Positions 1 through 12,866 of a DNA stretch of 64,000 bases are shown here, in pieces. The notes beneath the pieces are model-generated. The model saw nothing but the letters and a program-made list of their open reading frames with translations. It ran no database searches and was not told the DNA's origin. The stretch is from Elmis aenea (lineage: Eukaryota; Arthropoda; Insecta; Coleoptera; Elmidae), in NCBI GenBank assembly GCA_947652605.1, contig OX393577.1, positions 1,984,868-2,048,867 on the forward strand. The letters run 5' to 3'. Within the stretch, counting starts at the first letter, position 1; every line of letters starts with the position of its first letter. The translations under genes were made by a program, and so were the position numbers.

Positions 1-20
1 ATCTGGGACGCCCTGTATAG
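1..20. mobile_element. Solo terminus of a TATACAGGG-type element
   Basis: The window opens with GGGACGCCCTGTATA, the reverse complement of a TATACAGGGCGTCCC terminus. The same type of end bounds complete fold-back elements at 1435, 28579, 41137 and 46380. Its partner end would lie upstream of the window, so the size of the element cannot be told. Confidence 0.45.
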
Positions 21-1434
21 GTACCTATAGTTGACATGGTCAAAACTTGGGATATGCTACGTTATTGGTGGTTACATTCCATTACATCAAGTTTCTACGG
101 TTGCTGTAGCCTGGTAAACTCAAGATTAGCCGAATTATCGTCCTTAATATGCAAGTAACTTGAGCACAAACTTAAAAAAAAGGTCAGAGAGAGTAGTTCT
201 CATCGCGGTTATAATTATTTAACTACTTTTGGCATCTGAGAATGTTTGCTTTGTACAATTATCTAATTGGTGTCTATTATATTTAATAAAGGAAGAAGCC
301 CAATTGAAGTATTGCTAACGAGACGAGATCGTGCTCTTGGTTCAGTGCATATATTAAAAACGCCTGTTCCGAAAGGCCCCGTTTCATGGTGATGCAAAAA
401 AGTCGTAATATTCACTTCATATATCCACATATAAATATACAATGCTGCGCTGCAGTCGTATACGTATAGTATACCTGTTATATTTCTGTCTATATTATGA
501 TGATGTAATATGTGCACGCTAGGGCTGTGCTAACTTCATTTTGAGCCCATATGCGAACCCATGCATAACTTATGCGCCGCTACAATATACGTATCTATCT
601 GTGCCCAGCAGCTCTCGAAAATGTTCGCTCCAGACGGCGCTTCGAGTAAACAAGACCCGCCTGGTCTACTCGAAAACTGAAAACTATTATATCTTTTCCA
701 GGCTTAATTTTGTTTTGACAGAAAAACAAACAACACGTATATATATTGCAGACATTGACAAGTACCTACTGCAATCGCCATAAAAAATAACAAATGTATG
801 TTGGCAACAATTGGCGTTAGTGGAAAATCTTAAGACTTTATTTTATCACAGACTATGGGTTTTTAACATTACCCGAAAGAAATAAATGTAAAACAAAGCT
901 ATAAAACACCTTAGAACGAAGTTAAACTGCTATAAAAGGAGCTATAAATATGTTGTTTATGGAATTTTATGTACTGTATTTTTGAGTAATTTTTGTTGGA
1001 ATAAATCAATATTAAGTGTATATCTGACGTTATCTATAAAACCATTAATTAAATAACGATTTATAGGGAATTAAAGGTTCACAAAATACACTTGATTTTT
1101 GGTAGACTGCTGGGAATAAATCATGGATTTTTTTGCCTATCAAATGTAGTCTTACACTTGATTATAGAGCTTTATGCATGACGATTAATAAAGATGCTTA
1201 ACTTAAGTAATATTAAGTCTCTTTTTTTCCCAAACCATGTCTTATAACAACTCGAAGCGTTTAGGTCGTAGCACGAAGTCATAACAACTAACAGTATCAT
1301 TTGAATACAAGTCTTCTTGATTCGATTGTTTTTAACGTTTCGAGTTTCTAGTAGATTTTAGACTTGATTAAGATGTAGAGCACGGTAACTTAAACCGTTT
1401 GCTCGTGTCTTGTAATTTAAAACTTTATTATGTT
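21..1434. other. AT-rich sequence, no gene seen
   Basis: No open frame here exceeds about 84 codons and none shows a recognisable domain. I see no repeat shared with the rest of the window. A slightly GC-richer patch near 595-660 has no further support as a coding or regulatory element. Confidence 0.5.
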
Positions 1435-1953
1435 TATACAGGGTGGTCCACATAGAAGGACCACTATTGGTATCTCGTGAACGGTAAGAGCTACAAAGAA
1501 GTTTAAATTAGACAAATTATTCCCCTTTGTGAGACTTGTCCAGTGATGATTACATGTTTTTAAAAAAGTTCCATGGCACGCTAGATAATAAACACAATTT
1601 TTTTAATCGTTAATAACTCGGTTATACTTAATGGTACAAAAATATTTTTGGGGAAATTGTTAGAATATTGAAACAAACGAATGTTTTTATTCGACAGTGC
1701 GTAAAAAAATCTACAATTTTTTTCCCAAAAATATTTTTGTACCATCCGGTATAACCGAGTTATTGACGGTTTAAAAAATATGTCCATTTTAATTTTTGTT
1801 TATTTTCTAGCGTGCCATGGAACTTTTTAAAACATTAACGCATCACTAAATAGGTTTCAGAAAGGGGAATAATTTGTCTAATTTAAACTTCTTTGTAGCT
1901 CTTACCGTTTACGAGATCCCAATAGTGCCATTCTATATGGACCACCCTGTATA
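1435..1953. mobile_element. Fold-back (palindromic) MITE with TATACAGGGTGGT ends
   Basis: The two ends are exact inverted copies: TATACAGGGTGGT at 1435-1447 and its complement at 1941-1953. The inverted identity continues inward almost to the middle (about 1690). Paired blocks include GAGCTACAAAGAAG with CTTCTTTGTAGCTC, TTCCATGGCACGCTAG with CTAGCGTGCCATGGAA, and TAACTCGGTTATAC with GTATAACCGAGTTA. The element is therefore one large hairpin of about 250-bp arms with no transposase. TA dinucleotides flank the CAGGG/CCCTG ends, as expected if a TA-targeting (Tc1/mariner-like) transposase moved it, but that assignment is inference. The 68-codon minus-strand frame inside it has no sign of being a gene. 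Confidence 0.85.
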
Positions 1954-3298
1954 CTGTGGTTGCCTTAAAAATTCTGAAGAAAAAATTTGAAGGCAAAAAA
2001 TAAAATTAACCTAGCCAATTGGCATTTTTAGGGTTTTGAAGTGTTGATATTAACATTTTCGTTAACGAATTATCTTCGGTTAAAAACGTAAGTTGACCTT
2101 AAAAAGAAACACATTTAAAATTTCAGTAGCATTGACTAATTAGTAGTAAAACAAAAATTGCCATCAGCACAAGGGCACAACTGACAAATATGTTTCAGTA
2201 GCTGTAAATCACAATGTGTACATTTTTCATTATACACAGTACAAAATGCATATAAAAATACTCCTAAGTTGCATTTTCCAATATGTAGGTTTACCTAAGA
2301 ATTACCACAAAAACAATGTATGCTTTATTCCATTCGTTTAATGGTATAAATACAAAGTTTTGATAAACTTTACATGCATTTTACAGGGTGAAAGTAGTAT
2401 TACGATAAAATTTACTGTAAAATTACTCGATGTTTACAGTCTTACATTGTAGTTACTTGCACTTAAAGAAATAAACATTTGACTTTAGGTGAAGTCTTAG
2501 CACATCAAAATGCCACAAAAGCTATTTTTTCCCTTGATTATAAAGGTGTTACTTCGTCAGTACCAATCTTATATATAGGTATCTTAGTTTATGTAGATCG
2601 GATGGTCCAGAAAATGCCGATACAACTCTGGTTTATTAAAAATTCCTGAGTACTCATCTGTAGTATTGTAGTGTTGTGTTAGTGTTGGTAACCAAAAAAT
2701 AGCTATATTGTAGTTTTCACTTAAAACTGTGTGGTTTTGTGTTTAAAAACTACTTTTTGTTTTAGGTAGGTGTGAGGAGTGCGAAGCTAGGATTATTTGT
2801 TTATTTTTGGTAAGTGAATTTTTATACTATTCGGTCGGTTTTCGAGGCATTTTCGAAACGACGTGAAACAGCGCCCATTTCGTCGATACAATAGAATTTT
2901 TCAGTTAGGAGTAATAATACCAATCAAATATCACCCAAATATTGGTGTACATCTATAGATTTTACCATATACGTTACTAAAATACATTGATTTAACTATT
3001 TTAGTGTAACATTCTCTTGAATAATATGAAAGCAATTAATAAAATTGCCTCTCTGAATATGGAAATTGGATGTAGATTATCAATCTTTTTATGTAAAACT
3101 ACTTCATACATGGTTAAGTAATTTTACATCACTTCTGTAAATATACATTTCAAATGGAAATTTACCATGATTTTCAATGGCTTAATAATGCCAATGAATA
3201 TCATGGTAAATTTACAGAAATACTTTTTACGGTTTACTTAAACGCTAAATTTTCCATCGCGCTTGCGCTGGCCTGAAAAATAAAACTTTCAAACTGAA
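1954..3298. other. AT-rich sequence with one hairpin
   Basis: No coding region was found. The notable structure is an imperfect hairpin at about 3131-3220. The arm AAATTTACCATGA (3158-3170) pairs with TCATGGTAAATTT (3201-3213), and TTCTGTAAA (3133) pairs with TTTACAGAA (3211). Its size resembles a small RNA precursor, but I recognise no miRNA seed. It may be a remnant of a palindromic MITE. Confidence 0.4.
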
Positions 3299-3366
3299 AT
3301 ATTTTATTTATTTAGTGATGAATCCTTCTACTGTTAGGTGTAGGACTGTTGAGTTGTGTTGTGTTG
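3299..3366 (-). mobile_element. 3'-terminal scrap of a non-LTR retrotransposon (LINE)
   Basis: TTCTACTGTTAGGTGTAGGA and the following GTTGAGTTGTGTTGTG match, in reverse complement, the tail of the LINE copy at 5376-5830 (around 5750-5795). The adjoining TATTTTATTTATTTA corresponds to that copy's A-rich 3' tail. Only about 65 bp of this copy can be seen. Its presence shows that the LINE family has inserted at least twice within 2.5 kb, in opposite orientations. Confidence 0.65.
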
Positions 3367-4250
3367 AACTGAAATCTACACAATATGAACTTATGTTCGT
3401 GTACTTTAAAACACATTGTATTTCGTTTACGTCGAGTTAAAAAATAATTCCTCATAAGTTTGCGAAACGGTACAGCAATTTTTATCATTCAATCGTACGG
3501 TAACATTTACTTAAGACAATTTAATCGCACGTAAAAATATTGACCATGATAATGCATTTGTTTGTCGTGAACCAACGAGTATTCAATAAATATTTTCTCA
3601 CAAGGTTCAAACATTGTAAATATCGGTTTAAATAAACGTCGTATAATATCAAGCAAATTTTGGAAATATCTCTACTTCAGGCAATAATTTAAACATTCAG
3701 CTCTTTTCGTTTTCCACCGAGCACACACGTCGAGCACGTATTTGGCTGTGCATCCCGTAACAATAGAAAGAAGAGAGCTATCATGAATGGCCAGCGAGCT
3801 GAATGGGGTAGTAAACCGCTACTAGAGCGGCGGTCAGTGCCAAAGGGAGCAGAACATGGGGAGGAGCACGACCTAAAATAACAAACTAGGTGCCCTTACA
3901 TTCTCGTTCCTCGAGCGAATTTATCTTGAATTATTGTACACTGTCAGGTATCAAACTACACCTACTTCTACCGTTGAAATATTGTGTACTAATAAAGTGG
4001 ACTCTTAACTCATTAATCATAAAATTACTACTTTTGGGATAATTAAATCTGAGGTATTTGAAAAATGATGTTAAATATCTCGAATATAAAAACGACACCG
4101 TAAAAGGTTTTAGAAAACTTGAATAAAATAGCAAATTTATAATATTTAAATAACTAAAAACAAAAATTTTGTGTAATTACAAAACAAGAACTATCGTAGT
4201 ACAACATGTGAAGAAATGCTAGCGATAAACATAAAATTACTGTCATATAA
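3367..4250. other. Low-repeat sequence with a GC-richer pocket
   Basis: The pocket at about 3715-3870 is clearly richer in G+C than its surroundings and includes several short CpG-containing words. No open frame or splice-bounded exon could be supported in it. The rest is AT-rich with no repeat found. Confidence 0.3.
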
Positions 4251-4665
4251 GTATATTACATAACAAGAGTTGTAAGAAGCATATTACGCACAGAGCCGCG
4301 TAGCGGCGAGTGCGTATTTCCACGAGTGCGTAATTGCTTTACAACTCGTGTTATATAGCTTACTTTTTCTACGATCACATAATACCTAAGATTTTAACGA
4401 CTTTTTGGCTAATATACACATGTAATTACGTTGTCTCGTCAATTTTAACGTAAGCCTACTTTGACATTTCTAGGCAAGTGTGCGTTTTGCTTACCGTGCG
4501 TTATAACTCACTTACTACGCATGCAGGAAGTGTTTGAAATGAGTCTACTTCGATCATTTCTTTAAAAAAGAGTGCTTTTTGCTTACCGTGCGTAAGGACC
4601 CACTTACACTATGCATGCAGGCTGTACGGTAAGAGTCATTTACATTGGTGGTCGTAGAAAAATCA
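4251..4665 (+). repeat. Composite repeat, palindromic head plus tail module (copy 1)
   Basis: The copy starts GTATATTACATAACAAGAGT. Its first ~105 bp are palindromic: AACAAGAGTTGTAA faces TTACAACTCGTGTT, and TACGCAC faces GTGCGTA. A second ~300-bp module follows, bounded by TTTTTCTACGATCACAT at about 4363 and CGTAGAAAAATCACAT near 4653. Within it a ~75-bp segment is directly duplicated. Both halves carry GCTTACCGTGCGT and CTTAC followed by GCATGCAGG. Related copies lie at 8262, 9571 and 36664. No coding capacity is seen, so this is probably a non-autonomous DNA element of unassigned superfamily. Confidence 0.8.
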
Positions 4666-5375
4666 CATAAATGAAACAAACATGTCCCTGTGATCTTATA
4701 AGTCAGCAATTCTTAACCGGGGGTGCCGGAAAAATTTATAGAACGTTTTTTCCAATTTTGAATTTTTGTATAACGTTGCGTCATACAGGCAAAGTTGCCA
4801 CATTGGTGAAATTATTCAGTTTAAAATTCAAAGTCATAAAATTTACGATAGAGTTTTTCAAGATGTAATAAAATGTCTGTTTTTTTTTGTAACTTTGATC
4901 AGTAAAAAAATATTGTTTTAAAATAAAAGTTAAGGAATATTACGTTAGGTACTACAAACGGGGCCGCGTAAATAATTTAGGATATCCGCACGGGGCCGCG
5001 ACTACTATGAAAGGTTAAGAGCTACTATTGTATCTGATTCAAAAACGATTGTTAAGATATTTTGCTATTAGAAATACATGTTTTTGGATGTAAAATTTGG
5101 CCAATTTGTTAAATGATTGCCATAAAAAACCAATTAGACATAAATATTATGACATAAATAATGCAGATTATGATCATTTGGGCTAATATAAATTATACTT
5201 GATCTAGATGACTTTATATTGGATTCCTTTTTTTTCCAATATCTAATACCATACGATTATATTTATTCGCGGGTAAATTATGTCCGTTATTGCTTTTTTC
5301 TATGTATTTCAATTTAGATCTGTCGATATGTTCAACTCTGTATTTTACTTTTGTAAATAAAAAAAAGGTCAAAAA
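4666..5375. other. AT-rich spacer, nothing recognised
   Basis: A 65-codon plus-strand frame at 4671-4868 has no motif, and its composition matches the surroundings. No repeat or regulatory structure was identified. Confidence 0.4.
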
Positions 5376-5830
5376 AATTACATAGACAATGATCTAACAG
5401 TAAAAGAAAGAGAAATACAAAGAAAAATCAGAGAAAGAGCATCAGAAAAAGAAACAAAAAAGGGCAAAAAAGTCAGAGTAGCTTACCAAAAACTAATCGT
5501 AGATAGTAACATCTAGTTATGGAATAAAGAGAAAGAGGTGTACAGACCAAAAAAACTAAGGACGGAAAACAAGTTACGGAACAAATGGCACGAAAACGGA
5601 CATGAATAACGAAAGACATAGCAATCAAAGCACGAGATATTAAAAATGATAAAAATAGAGATATAAAAGACAAAAAAGGAATAGATAACCTACTTGGAAT
5701 ACCAGAAGCATAAAAGGAAAAGAAGAAGAAGCGAACATGGAAAAAAGTCAGCACAACACAACTCGACAGTCCTACACCTAACAGTAGAAGAACTCATAAC
5801 TAATTAAATAAATAAAATAAAATAAAAAAT
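5376..5830 (+). mobile_element. Internally deleted LINE (ORF1-type end joined to 3' tail)
   Basis: The plus strand translates from about 5376 to 5520 as charged, helical sequence containing VKEREIQRKIRERA and KKGKKVRVAYQKLIVD, like the end of the first-ORF or linker region of insect LINEs. After a degraded stretch the copy resumes with the extreme 3' end: the encoded RREHGKKSAQHNST is the counterpart of the KIWKKVCTAQLNT seen in the LINE at 34443. The copy then ends in an A-rich tail of AAATAAAT/AAATAAAA units. All of the reverse transcriptase is missing. The minus-strand frame at 5473-5754 is only a shadow of this A-rich DNA. Confidence 0.65.
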
Positions 5831-8261
5831 CGAATGCAAAACTAAAACTTTTGTGTGACATTTGCAAATAATCAATTTTTGCGTTTGTCTCTGGGCGAGA
5901 AAACTGAAATTAAAAATTTGGGCTGTTCTACGCTGCATTTAACAATTTGCGATTAAAATATAACAAATAAAAGAGTTATTGATAAATAAGTAATCTAAAA
6001 AGAACTAAGGAATTTAAATACAAATCGTTAATTTGAACATGTAATTATAGTTTTATACAAGAAGCATGTTTTTGCTTTATTAATATAATGTGTAATGTGA
6101 TTTTCTGACCCCTGTCCATGGTGAAAACTTTAGTTACACAGCCATTCCATTGCAAGTTCTTATGAGCTGCTTTTGGTAATGTTTTTAGTTATTCGATGGA
6201 GAAAAAAAACGGGTTTGTGGTTGGAACAAAAAAATTGTTAATGTTAAGATTGTTGTGTAAAACATGATGCGATCAAATGTTCCCTAATTTAATGTACCTA
6301 CTCTGAACAGAAAACGGTCAAGTTGTAGAAAACGCACACAGCGAAACATAACTTAATTTTCTGTGCTAACCATTTTTGTAGGAGTGATTGTAATTTTAAT
6401 TAATCGACGTTATAATTAGAATCATGTGTAGTTATGTACAGCGAAGTGTTCATTTAAGTATCTGCAAATATTGTCAACTAAGTAGCAAAATTTTGTTTGC
6501 AGTTCGTTAACGCCTTCAAGTGTTTGCAAAGGTTAGTTCGTATAGAGTACGCTTTCAAGTGTCTTGATAAGTTTGTAACGAGTACATTTCTGTAATGCGG
6601 CGTACAGTCGTAAGTTAATGCGAGCAGTCGTAAAGTACCTATACAGACGATTTACGGTAATTAACTATTAGCTGTTTACACTCGACTACTGTACAGCGAC
6701 AGGCATATTCTCGAAACAATCGCTACTAACGCAACGATCAAACGAAATCGTCATTTGTTGATGTCGTTAGTTGTTAAACGATCGTGTATATTCGTTATAA
6801 AGAAACATTCAAAATTACAGCGACTTTAAAAAACACATTTACAGACTATAAAATACGTTAATAAAATAAAAAATAACGTTCTTTGTTTTGGTTGTTCAGG
6901 TGTGCAGGTAAAAATTCGACCGAAGGACCGCGCAACACTTGGCGGCCAGCGAGCCGTATCTTGACCGAGAGAATTCGAGACGGACCCGCGCCAATTTAAC
7001 ATTCGCCATAACAACGTGTTCCATATTATTCGACATTTACAAAGCAAACTCAAACACAAGTCAATAAACATACTTAAGTAAATGCCCGGTATGTTGGCAT
7101 GTTTTAAGTCCGTCCGCAGTACAATAGATGGAACAAAAATCGATATCTAGTATGTAGTAAATACTTCAATAAGCTTTGATTGCGTCCTTGGCCTCCGTCG
7201 ATGTGCACACAAGCATAACGAAGACATCCACACAATAGTGATCGAAGTATTACCGCAGTCAAAGCTCGCTTAACAACTGTTTTGGCTACAGAAACATTTC
7301 TCTTAAAAAGCTATTTAAAAACAACTGCACAAAATTTGTTATTTTCGTGACCGGTTACAACAATGGCATATTATTTAATAGATACATACGAATACCAGGC
7401 ATTTTAAAAGTCTCGAAGCCAAACAAAACATTTTACCTATTAGTCTTCATATTTTATAAATGAACAAAATAACACCGTGGAAATATAGAGCACGTACTAC
7501 AATCAAGATAAACAAGAACAAACTTTAAAGATTAATAACTGCTAGACTAAAATCAATAATACGACATACTTTTAGTAGCTAAGTTTCTATACAGGGTAGC
7601 CAAAAAGTTTGAAAACACAGCTTTACCGTTTAAACAGTTTCAGACAGAAATAATAAAAATTTGCGTTATGGTTTTATATCCAAAATTAATACGTCATTTT
7701 TACAGTAATTAAAATCATGAATTGCTCATATTGAAACACAGGTCTTGAACAGGTGTTTCTCGAATTGAGGGAAAAGAAAGTCATGGAAATATGATTGCTT
7801 CGAATGAATATTCATGATCAAATTCCGTGAATCAAGATTTAAAGCGAAAATTCTTTAACCGAGAAAAAACTCCAGGCCTTTCAGAAATGTAACTTGTTCT
7901 TAAAAACAAATTAATGCCATCTACTTTTAGAAGCTGCTAGCGAAATTTTACATGCTTTATTGTTTGGATCTATGTGTTGATGTTGATACCTATACTGCAG
8001 TGAATTTTATACATTGTCGAAAAAGATCACCACCAATTAATTAGTTGTAAAAAATTATATATTTGTTATACCTGCCAAGAACAAGACAATTTGAACCTAA
8101 CAAAATACAACAAAAGAGATTGATCCACCACATTAAAAATATAATTATCTAAATCATTATAAAAATTTTGCAACATTCTCTTTTAATTAGATCAACACAT
8201 AGGAACTAAACATAATTGCTAAAAACACGTTCAAGCATTTTTTGACAGAACGTTTTAGAGT
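5831..8261. other. Mostly unique AT-rich sequence with minor repeat traces
   Basis: No gene was recognised. A solo TATACAGGGTAGCC end begins at 7588 with no partner in reach. An inverted pair, TTTGGATCTATGTGTTGAT (7962-7980) and its near-complement (8191-8211), brackets about 210 bp and may be an old MITE. The patch at 6895-7015 is GC-richer than its surroundings and contains an 81-codon minus-strand frame that resembles nothing I know. Confidence 0.4.
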
Positions 8262-8614
8262 GTATTACATAACAAGAGTTGTAGTGCGTTATTGCTTCAC
8301 AACTCGTGTTATGCAGCTTACTTTTTCTACGATCACATAATACATACGATTTTAACGACTTTTTGGCTTATATACACATGTAATTACGTTGTTTTGTCAA
8401 TTTTGAAGTAAGCTTACTTTGAAGTTTTTAGGCAAGTGTGTATTTTGTTTATCGCGCGTTATAACTCACTTACTAGGCATGCAGGAAGTGTTTAAAGTGA
8501 GTCTGCTTTGATCATTTCTTTAAAAAACTGTGCTCTGCTTACCGTGCATTAGGACCCACTTACTATGCATGCAGGCTGTACGGTAAGAGTCATTAACATT
8601 GATCGTAAAAAAAA
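8262..8614 (+). repeat. Composite repeat, copy 2 (head shortened)
   Basis: This copy has the same order as the one at 4251. It starts GTATTACATAACAAGAGTTG, then CACAACTCGTGTTATG, TTTTTCTACGATCACATAAT, and the two GCATGCAGG-bearing direct repeats. It ends near GATCGTAAAAAAAA. About 60 bp are missing from the middle of the palindromic head, leaving GTAGTGCG next to TTATTGC. Large deletions within palindromes are common, which may explain it. Confidence 0.78.
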
Positions 8615-9570
8615 GATATTTCGTTTATTGGCTAGTTTGTTGCGAATTGTTAAATTTAGCCTGGAGGTTACGTTTTGGCAATTAATTTTCTAAAGAACGG
8701 TATAAAAGATTTATAAAGAAGTACGTTAAAGATGCTAATAGTGGAATATGAAAAAAAAACTCTTCCACAAAATTAACGATAGCACAATGGTAAATACGCT
8801 TACTTTACACCTGGCCAGCTAATATTTACATATAGCGAAGCCACGATAACGTTGAAATGTTAGCAATTTAAACCGCTTCATTACCAACTTTATATACTGG
8901 AAAACACTAAACTGTGTAACTAATTTCGCAATTTGAATTGGATAATACAGCATAATCACACTACCAGTGTACTTAAGAAGTGGAAATTAGTCCCTTTTTC
9001 ACGAAAATTGCATATTAGTGGTCAGGTATTTACATTTACACTGTTGTATTGTACTTGAGCTTAAAATGAACAAATATCGTGCATAAGATCAGATAAAAGA
9101 AAACATTCGAAATTATCCGGAGTTTTATTCTACTCAATTATACGCAATACACGGATACAATTCGAAGCTATAGATTTCATTTTACTCGCTTATAAAACAT
9201 ATGATCACCATTCAGAATCATTAAAACGGTCCGATAGCATCGAATTGGAAGGTAAGCGAGGTATCGTATGTTGGTTGTTTTTGCTAAACATTCGTGGATT
9301 TAAAACCGACTACGCGGCGCGGGAGGGGGAGTAGACACAGCCATCAGATCTTGATTTGATAATCACAAACCAGTAAATGGAATGAAACATATTAGTACAT
9401 ACAAGATTTTATAATTCAATAATTATGTTCCTGAGACATGTCTTTATGGAGCTACATGATTTTGTAAAACCTAGCGTAAAATATTCGCTGTGTGAACAAA
9501 TTTTAATTTTGGTTTATACCTATAACCTATAGCGCATCTTTGAAATCTAAATAAAATATTTTTTATAATA
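8615..9570. other. AT-rich spacer, nothing recognised
   Basis: There is no open frame of note and no repeat shared with other parts of the window. A short GC-rich run at about 9306-9332 stands out only by composition. Confidence 0.4.
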
Positions 9571-9996
9571 GTATATTACATCACAAGAGTTGTAAGAAGC
9601 ATATTACGCACGAGTGGAAATTGCGCACGGAGGCGTGTAGAGGCGAGTGCGTATTTCCACGAGTGCGTAATTGCTTTACAACTCGTGTTATGTAGCTTAC
9701 TTTTTCTACGATCACATAATACCTACGATTTTAACGGCTTTTAAGCTATTATACACCCAGTAATTACGTTGTCAATTTTGATGTAAGCCTACTTTGACAT
9801 TTCTAGACAAGTGTGCGGTTTGCTTAACGTGCGTTATAAGTCACTTACTGGGCATGCAGCCAGTGTTTGACGTATGATTACTTTGATCATTTCTTTTAAA
9901 AAACTGTGCTTTTTGCTTACCGTGCGTAAGGACCAACTTACTATGCATGCAGGCTGTACGGTAAGTCATTTACATTAGTTGCCGTAGAAAAAAATC
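9571..9996 (+). repeat. Composite repeat, copy 3
   Basis: This is the fullest copy, starting GTATATTACATCACAAGAGT. It contains CGCACGAGTGGAAA facing TTTCCACGAGTGCG in the head. The tail module runs from TTTTTCTACGATCACATAAT to GCCGTAGAAAAAAATCAT, with both GCATGCAG-bearing direct repeats present. All copies at 4251, 8262 and 9571 lie in the same orientation, 1.3-4 kb apart. Confidence 0.8.
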
Positions 9997-12694
9997 ATCT
10001 AACAACTACATGCCATAAAATATTTATTATTTCGTTTTTTGTCTTGTTAAAAAAAAATTCATTTAGCAGTTTTAAGGCTTGAAAATGTGGTATAAACATC
10101 CTTGTTAAAGTTTTAAAATTCAGCTGTACTCCATAAACGAAAACTGGAGTACAAAAATGAACTGTATATATCAAATATGAAATAATTTCATTTTCAGTAA
10201 ATAATATGATTACATTTCGTATTTAAATCTAACAGGAGTTAATATTATACACTTGGCAATTCTGGAACACGACATGCAACATATAATTATCTGTGAATAT
10301 TAAACTAACATGTTATCTTCGATGTGATACAAAAATAATAGAATAAATTGAATTACCAGCGGTGGGGGATTTGCAATTGATTTATTTTCATAACCAACTT
10401 CACGCATAACAAGTATCATGTCTATGTTTAATTTAACAAACGTCGGGAATGAAAAATTACCATTTTGTACATAACAATAGCATATGTTGAGCAAAAAATA
10501 TGGAAAATCAACAATTTTTATTCGTTCAAAATATAACAATTAATAGTCAAACAAAAATAGATTATATACTTTTTATAACTCGCACATTTAACGTCAATAG
10601 AGCTGAATAAATAAATGCGACTCAATAAATTTCAACACCTTAAAATTAGTTATTTGTGGTTGGGCAATCGAACAGCTGTAAACAAATTGTGACGAAGAAT
10701 TGTTACAAATGATAAATTACCTATTAAACCTTTAAAACGGGCGTGCCAAAAATTCCTTTTATAACACTTTCTAGATAAAGGTGAAACTTCCTGTTGGAGT
10801 TTTATAGGTAGATTAGCGAAACCAAATTGAAAAAAAAATCTTTAGATAACCTCTGACTTTGCTTAAAGAAATCAGATGTGAAAGTTTAACGAAACAATAA
10901 AGCAGATAATTGTATACAAATTATTACAAAACTGCGTTTAGAACAACTTATAATACCATTTTTAACAATGTTATTTATCGATGCACGTTTAGACTGATAT
11001 TACAATTAAATCAGTTTCTGGTATGTGAAAAAATTAATTATTAATAAACAAAAAATAACTCAATTTCTATATTTTGTTTTACCATAACAAACTAATGCTA
11101 TCTGAAGTTAGTTGATTGACAATTAGTTAATTCTTGGCCATGCTACTATTTTACATTAATGTACACTATATTTTAAGTTAAATTACATTAATTTTTATTT
11201 TGTTCTAATGTAAACCACGTAAAATGTTTATAGTCCAATAAATATGCGAGAGCTCTATTTCGTAAACGTACGGTATTTGTCTTAACAGTAAATCTGTATA
11301 ATCAAAGTAATTAAATTGTCTAGTAATATATGAACGTAATAAAAAAAGTGACAACCGATAAACTTGTATATTATAAGATACAAATTAGCCATCACCTACA
11401 GCCTAAAAAACGAGAAAAAGAATAAATATCAACAAAACAAATCAAACGAACTTGGAAACACGCGTTCACTCTTATCTTTTAACAAATTGGTCCAATTAGG
11501 ACTGATGTCGATACTGGCCGTTCATTTTATTTGATTGTCAGGTCCAAATGACAAAGATGTTCCCACAGATAGTTATTAAAATTAGTCCTGGCACGAATAC
11601 GTATCTGTTTAGATTTAAAACTAAATAGATTACATAAAATTTAATTTAAGTACTTTGCGTAGTAGAGTCTGGATGAAATGTTTCAAAGATGAATTAGAAA
11701 TTGAAGGTTTAACCAGTAAATGGTTGCTTTACAGCCAAATACGAGTAGATAGATGTGTAAGTGTAGCAGTCAAGTAAAATTAAATAACAAATTTAAGAGT
11801 AAGCGTGTTGTTAATTAAGTAAAAAAATTGACTCACAGCTGGTAGTTTTCCAAGTCGAAGATAATGCAGTTTATCTATAGATGCCTTCTTAATTAGCAGC
11901 AGAATTATTTCAACACAAGATGAAGTTGAATTACTAATGAAATTGTTCCTTATTAGAAACTATAGGTAGGTAATTATTAATTAAAACGAATATTCATTAA
12001 TGCATTATTGCGCAGTAATACGTTAATTAACGGTAAAATATGAGAACAAATAATGGTTAGTTATAAATTCTAAATTAGTGTAGAATTGCAATGCAACAAT
12101 ATTATAAATTACTAATTACTACTTTCTGTCCTTGCAACATCCAGCAATGTCGTTAAATCAATCAGAAAATGTTGCCAACAAAAGAATGGTGTATGCACAT
12201 TAGCCGTTGCATTGCTACGTTTTAATACAAGTAATGACAATTTGAAATGATTACCGACATAATTACTATGGGACACGCAAGCGAAACACGCACGCGGCGA
12301 GATGTCTACCCTCAAACGAAGCACCAGCGATGGGGTGCGACCAGATCCGTAACAAACAAATTTCGTAAACCAAAAGCAAATCACACCAACTCTACAGCAT
12401 ATACGTACAAATACCTATGTAGCTCACGTATGCTACTATACAATGAGTGAAGCCGATGAAATGAAAGAAAAATATGTTTCTCTCTTTCTAACAAAAACTT
12501 AGACAGTTGGCAACAATTATAGAAAATCAAATAAAACTAGCATTTTCAACAGAAGCTGCATGAAAATTGTTGATATTATGTTAGGAAACGTGATTTTTAC
12601 AAAATACCTGTGCAGGCACCGTGTTTGACAATCCAAGGCAAATAACTACAAACCTTAAAACAGAATTTTATATATTTATTCTAGTTATTACAAA
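9997..12694. other. AT-rich unique sequence, nothing recognised
   Basis: This 2.7-kb stretch lacks open frames above 90 codons (12112-12384, minus strand, no motif) and lacks any repeat I could match within the window. TAATTA-type words are frequent, but no more than the base composition predicts. Confidence 0.4.
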
Positions 12695-12702
12695 TCGTTT
12701 AT

Positions 12703-12858
12703 CAGTGACGTAGGCAGGATGCTTCCATGGGGGTTTAATAAACGGTAAAAATAGGGGGAGACCTTTTTTTAAGCACAAAATGTACAGTTCTCCGGCTCTA
12801 TTGCGAACCTATGTGGGGGGGGTTAACTTCCCAACACCCCCCCCCACCTCCGCCACTG
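12703..12858. mobile_element. Small hAT-type MITE
   Basis: The element starts CAGTGACGTAGGCAGG, and its 3' end read in reverse complement is CAGTGGCGGAGGTGGGGG. This is the CAGTGGCG terminus typical of many hAT elements. The flanking 8-mers TCGTTTAT (12695-12702) and TCGTAGAT (12859-12866) agree at 6 of 8 positions, as expected for an aged hAT target duplication. The 156-bp body holds a G-run at about 12816 and a C-run at about 12836-12845, and cannot encode a protein. Confidence 0.75.
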
Positions 12859-12866
12859 TCGTAGAT

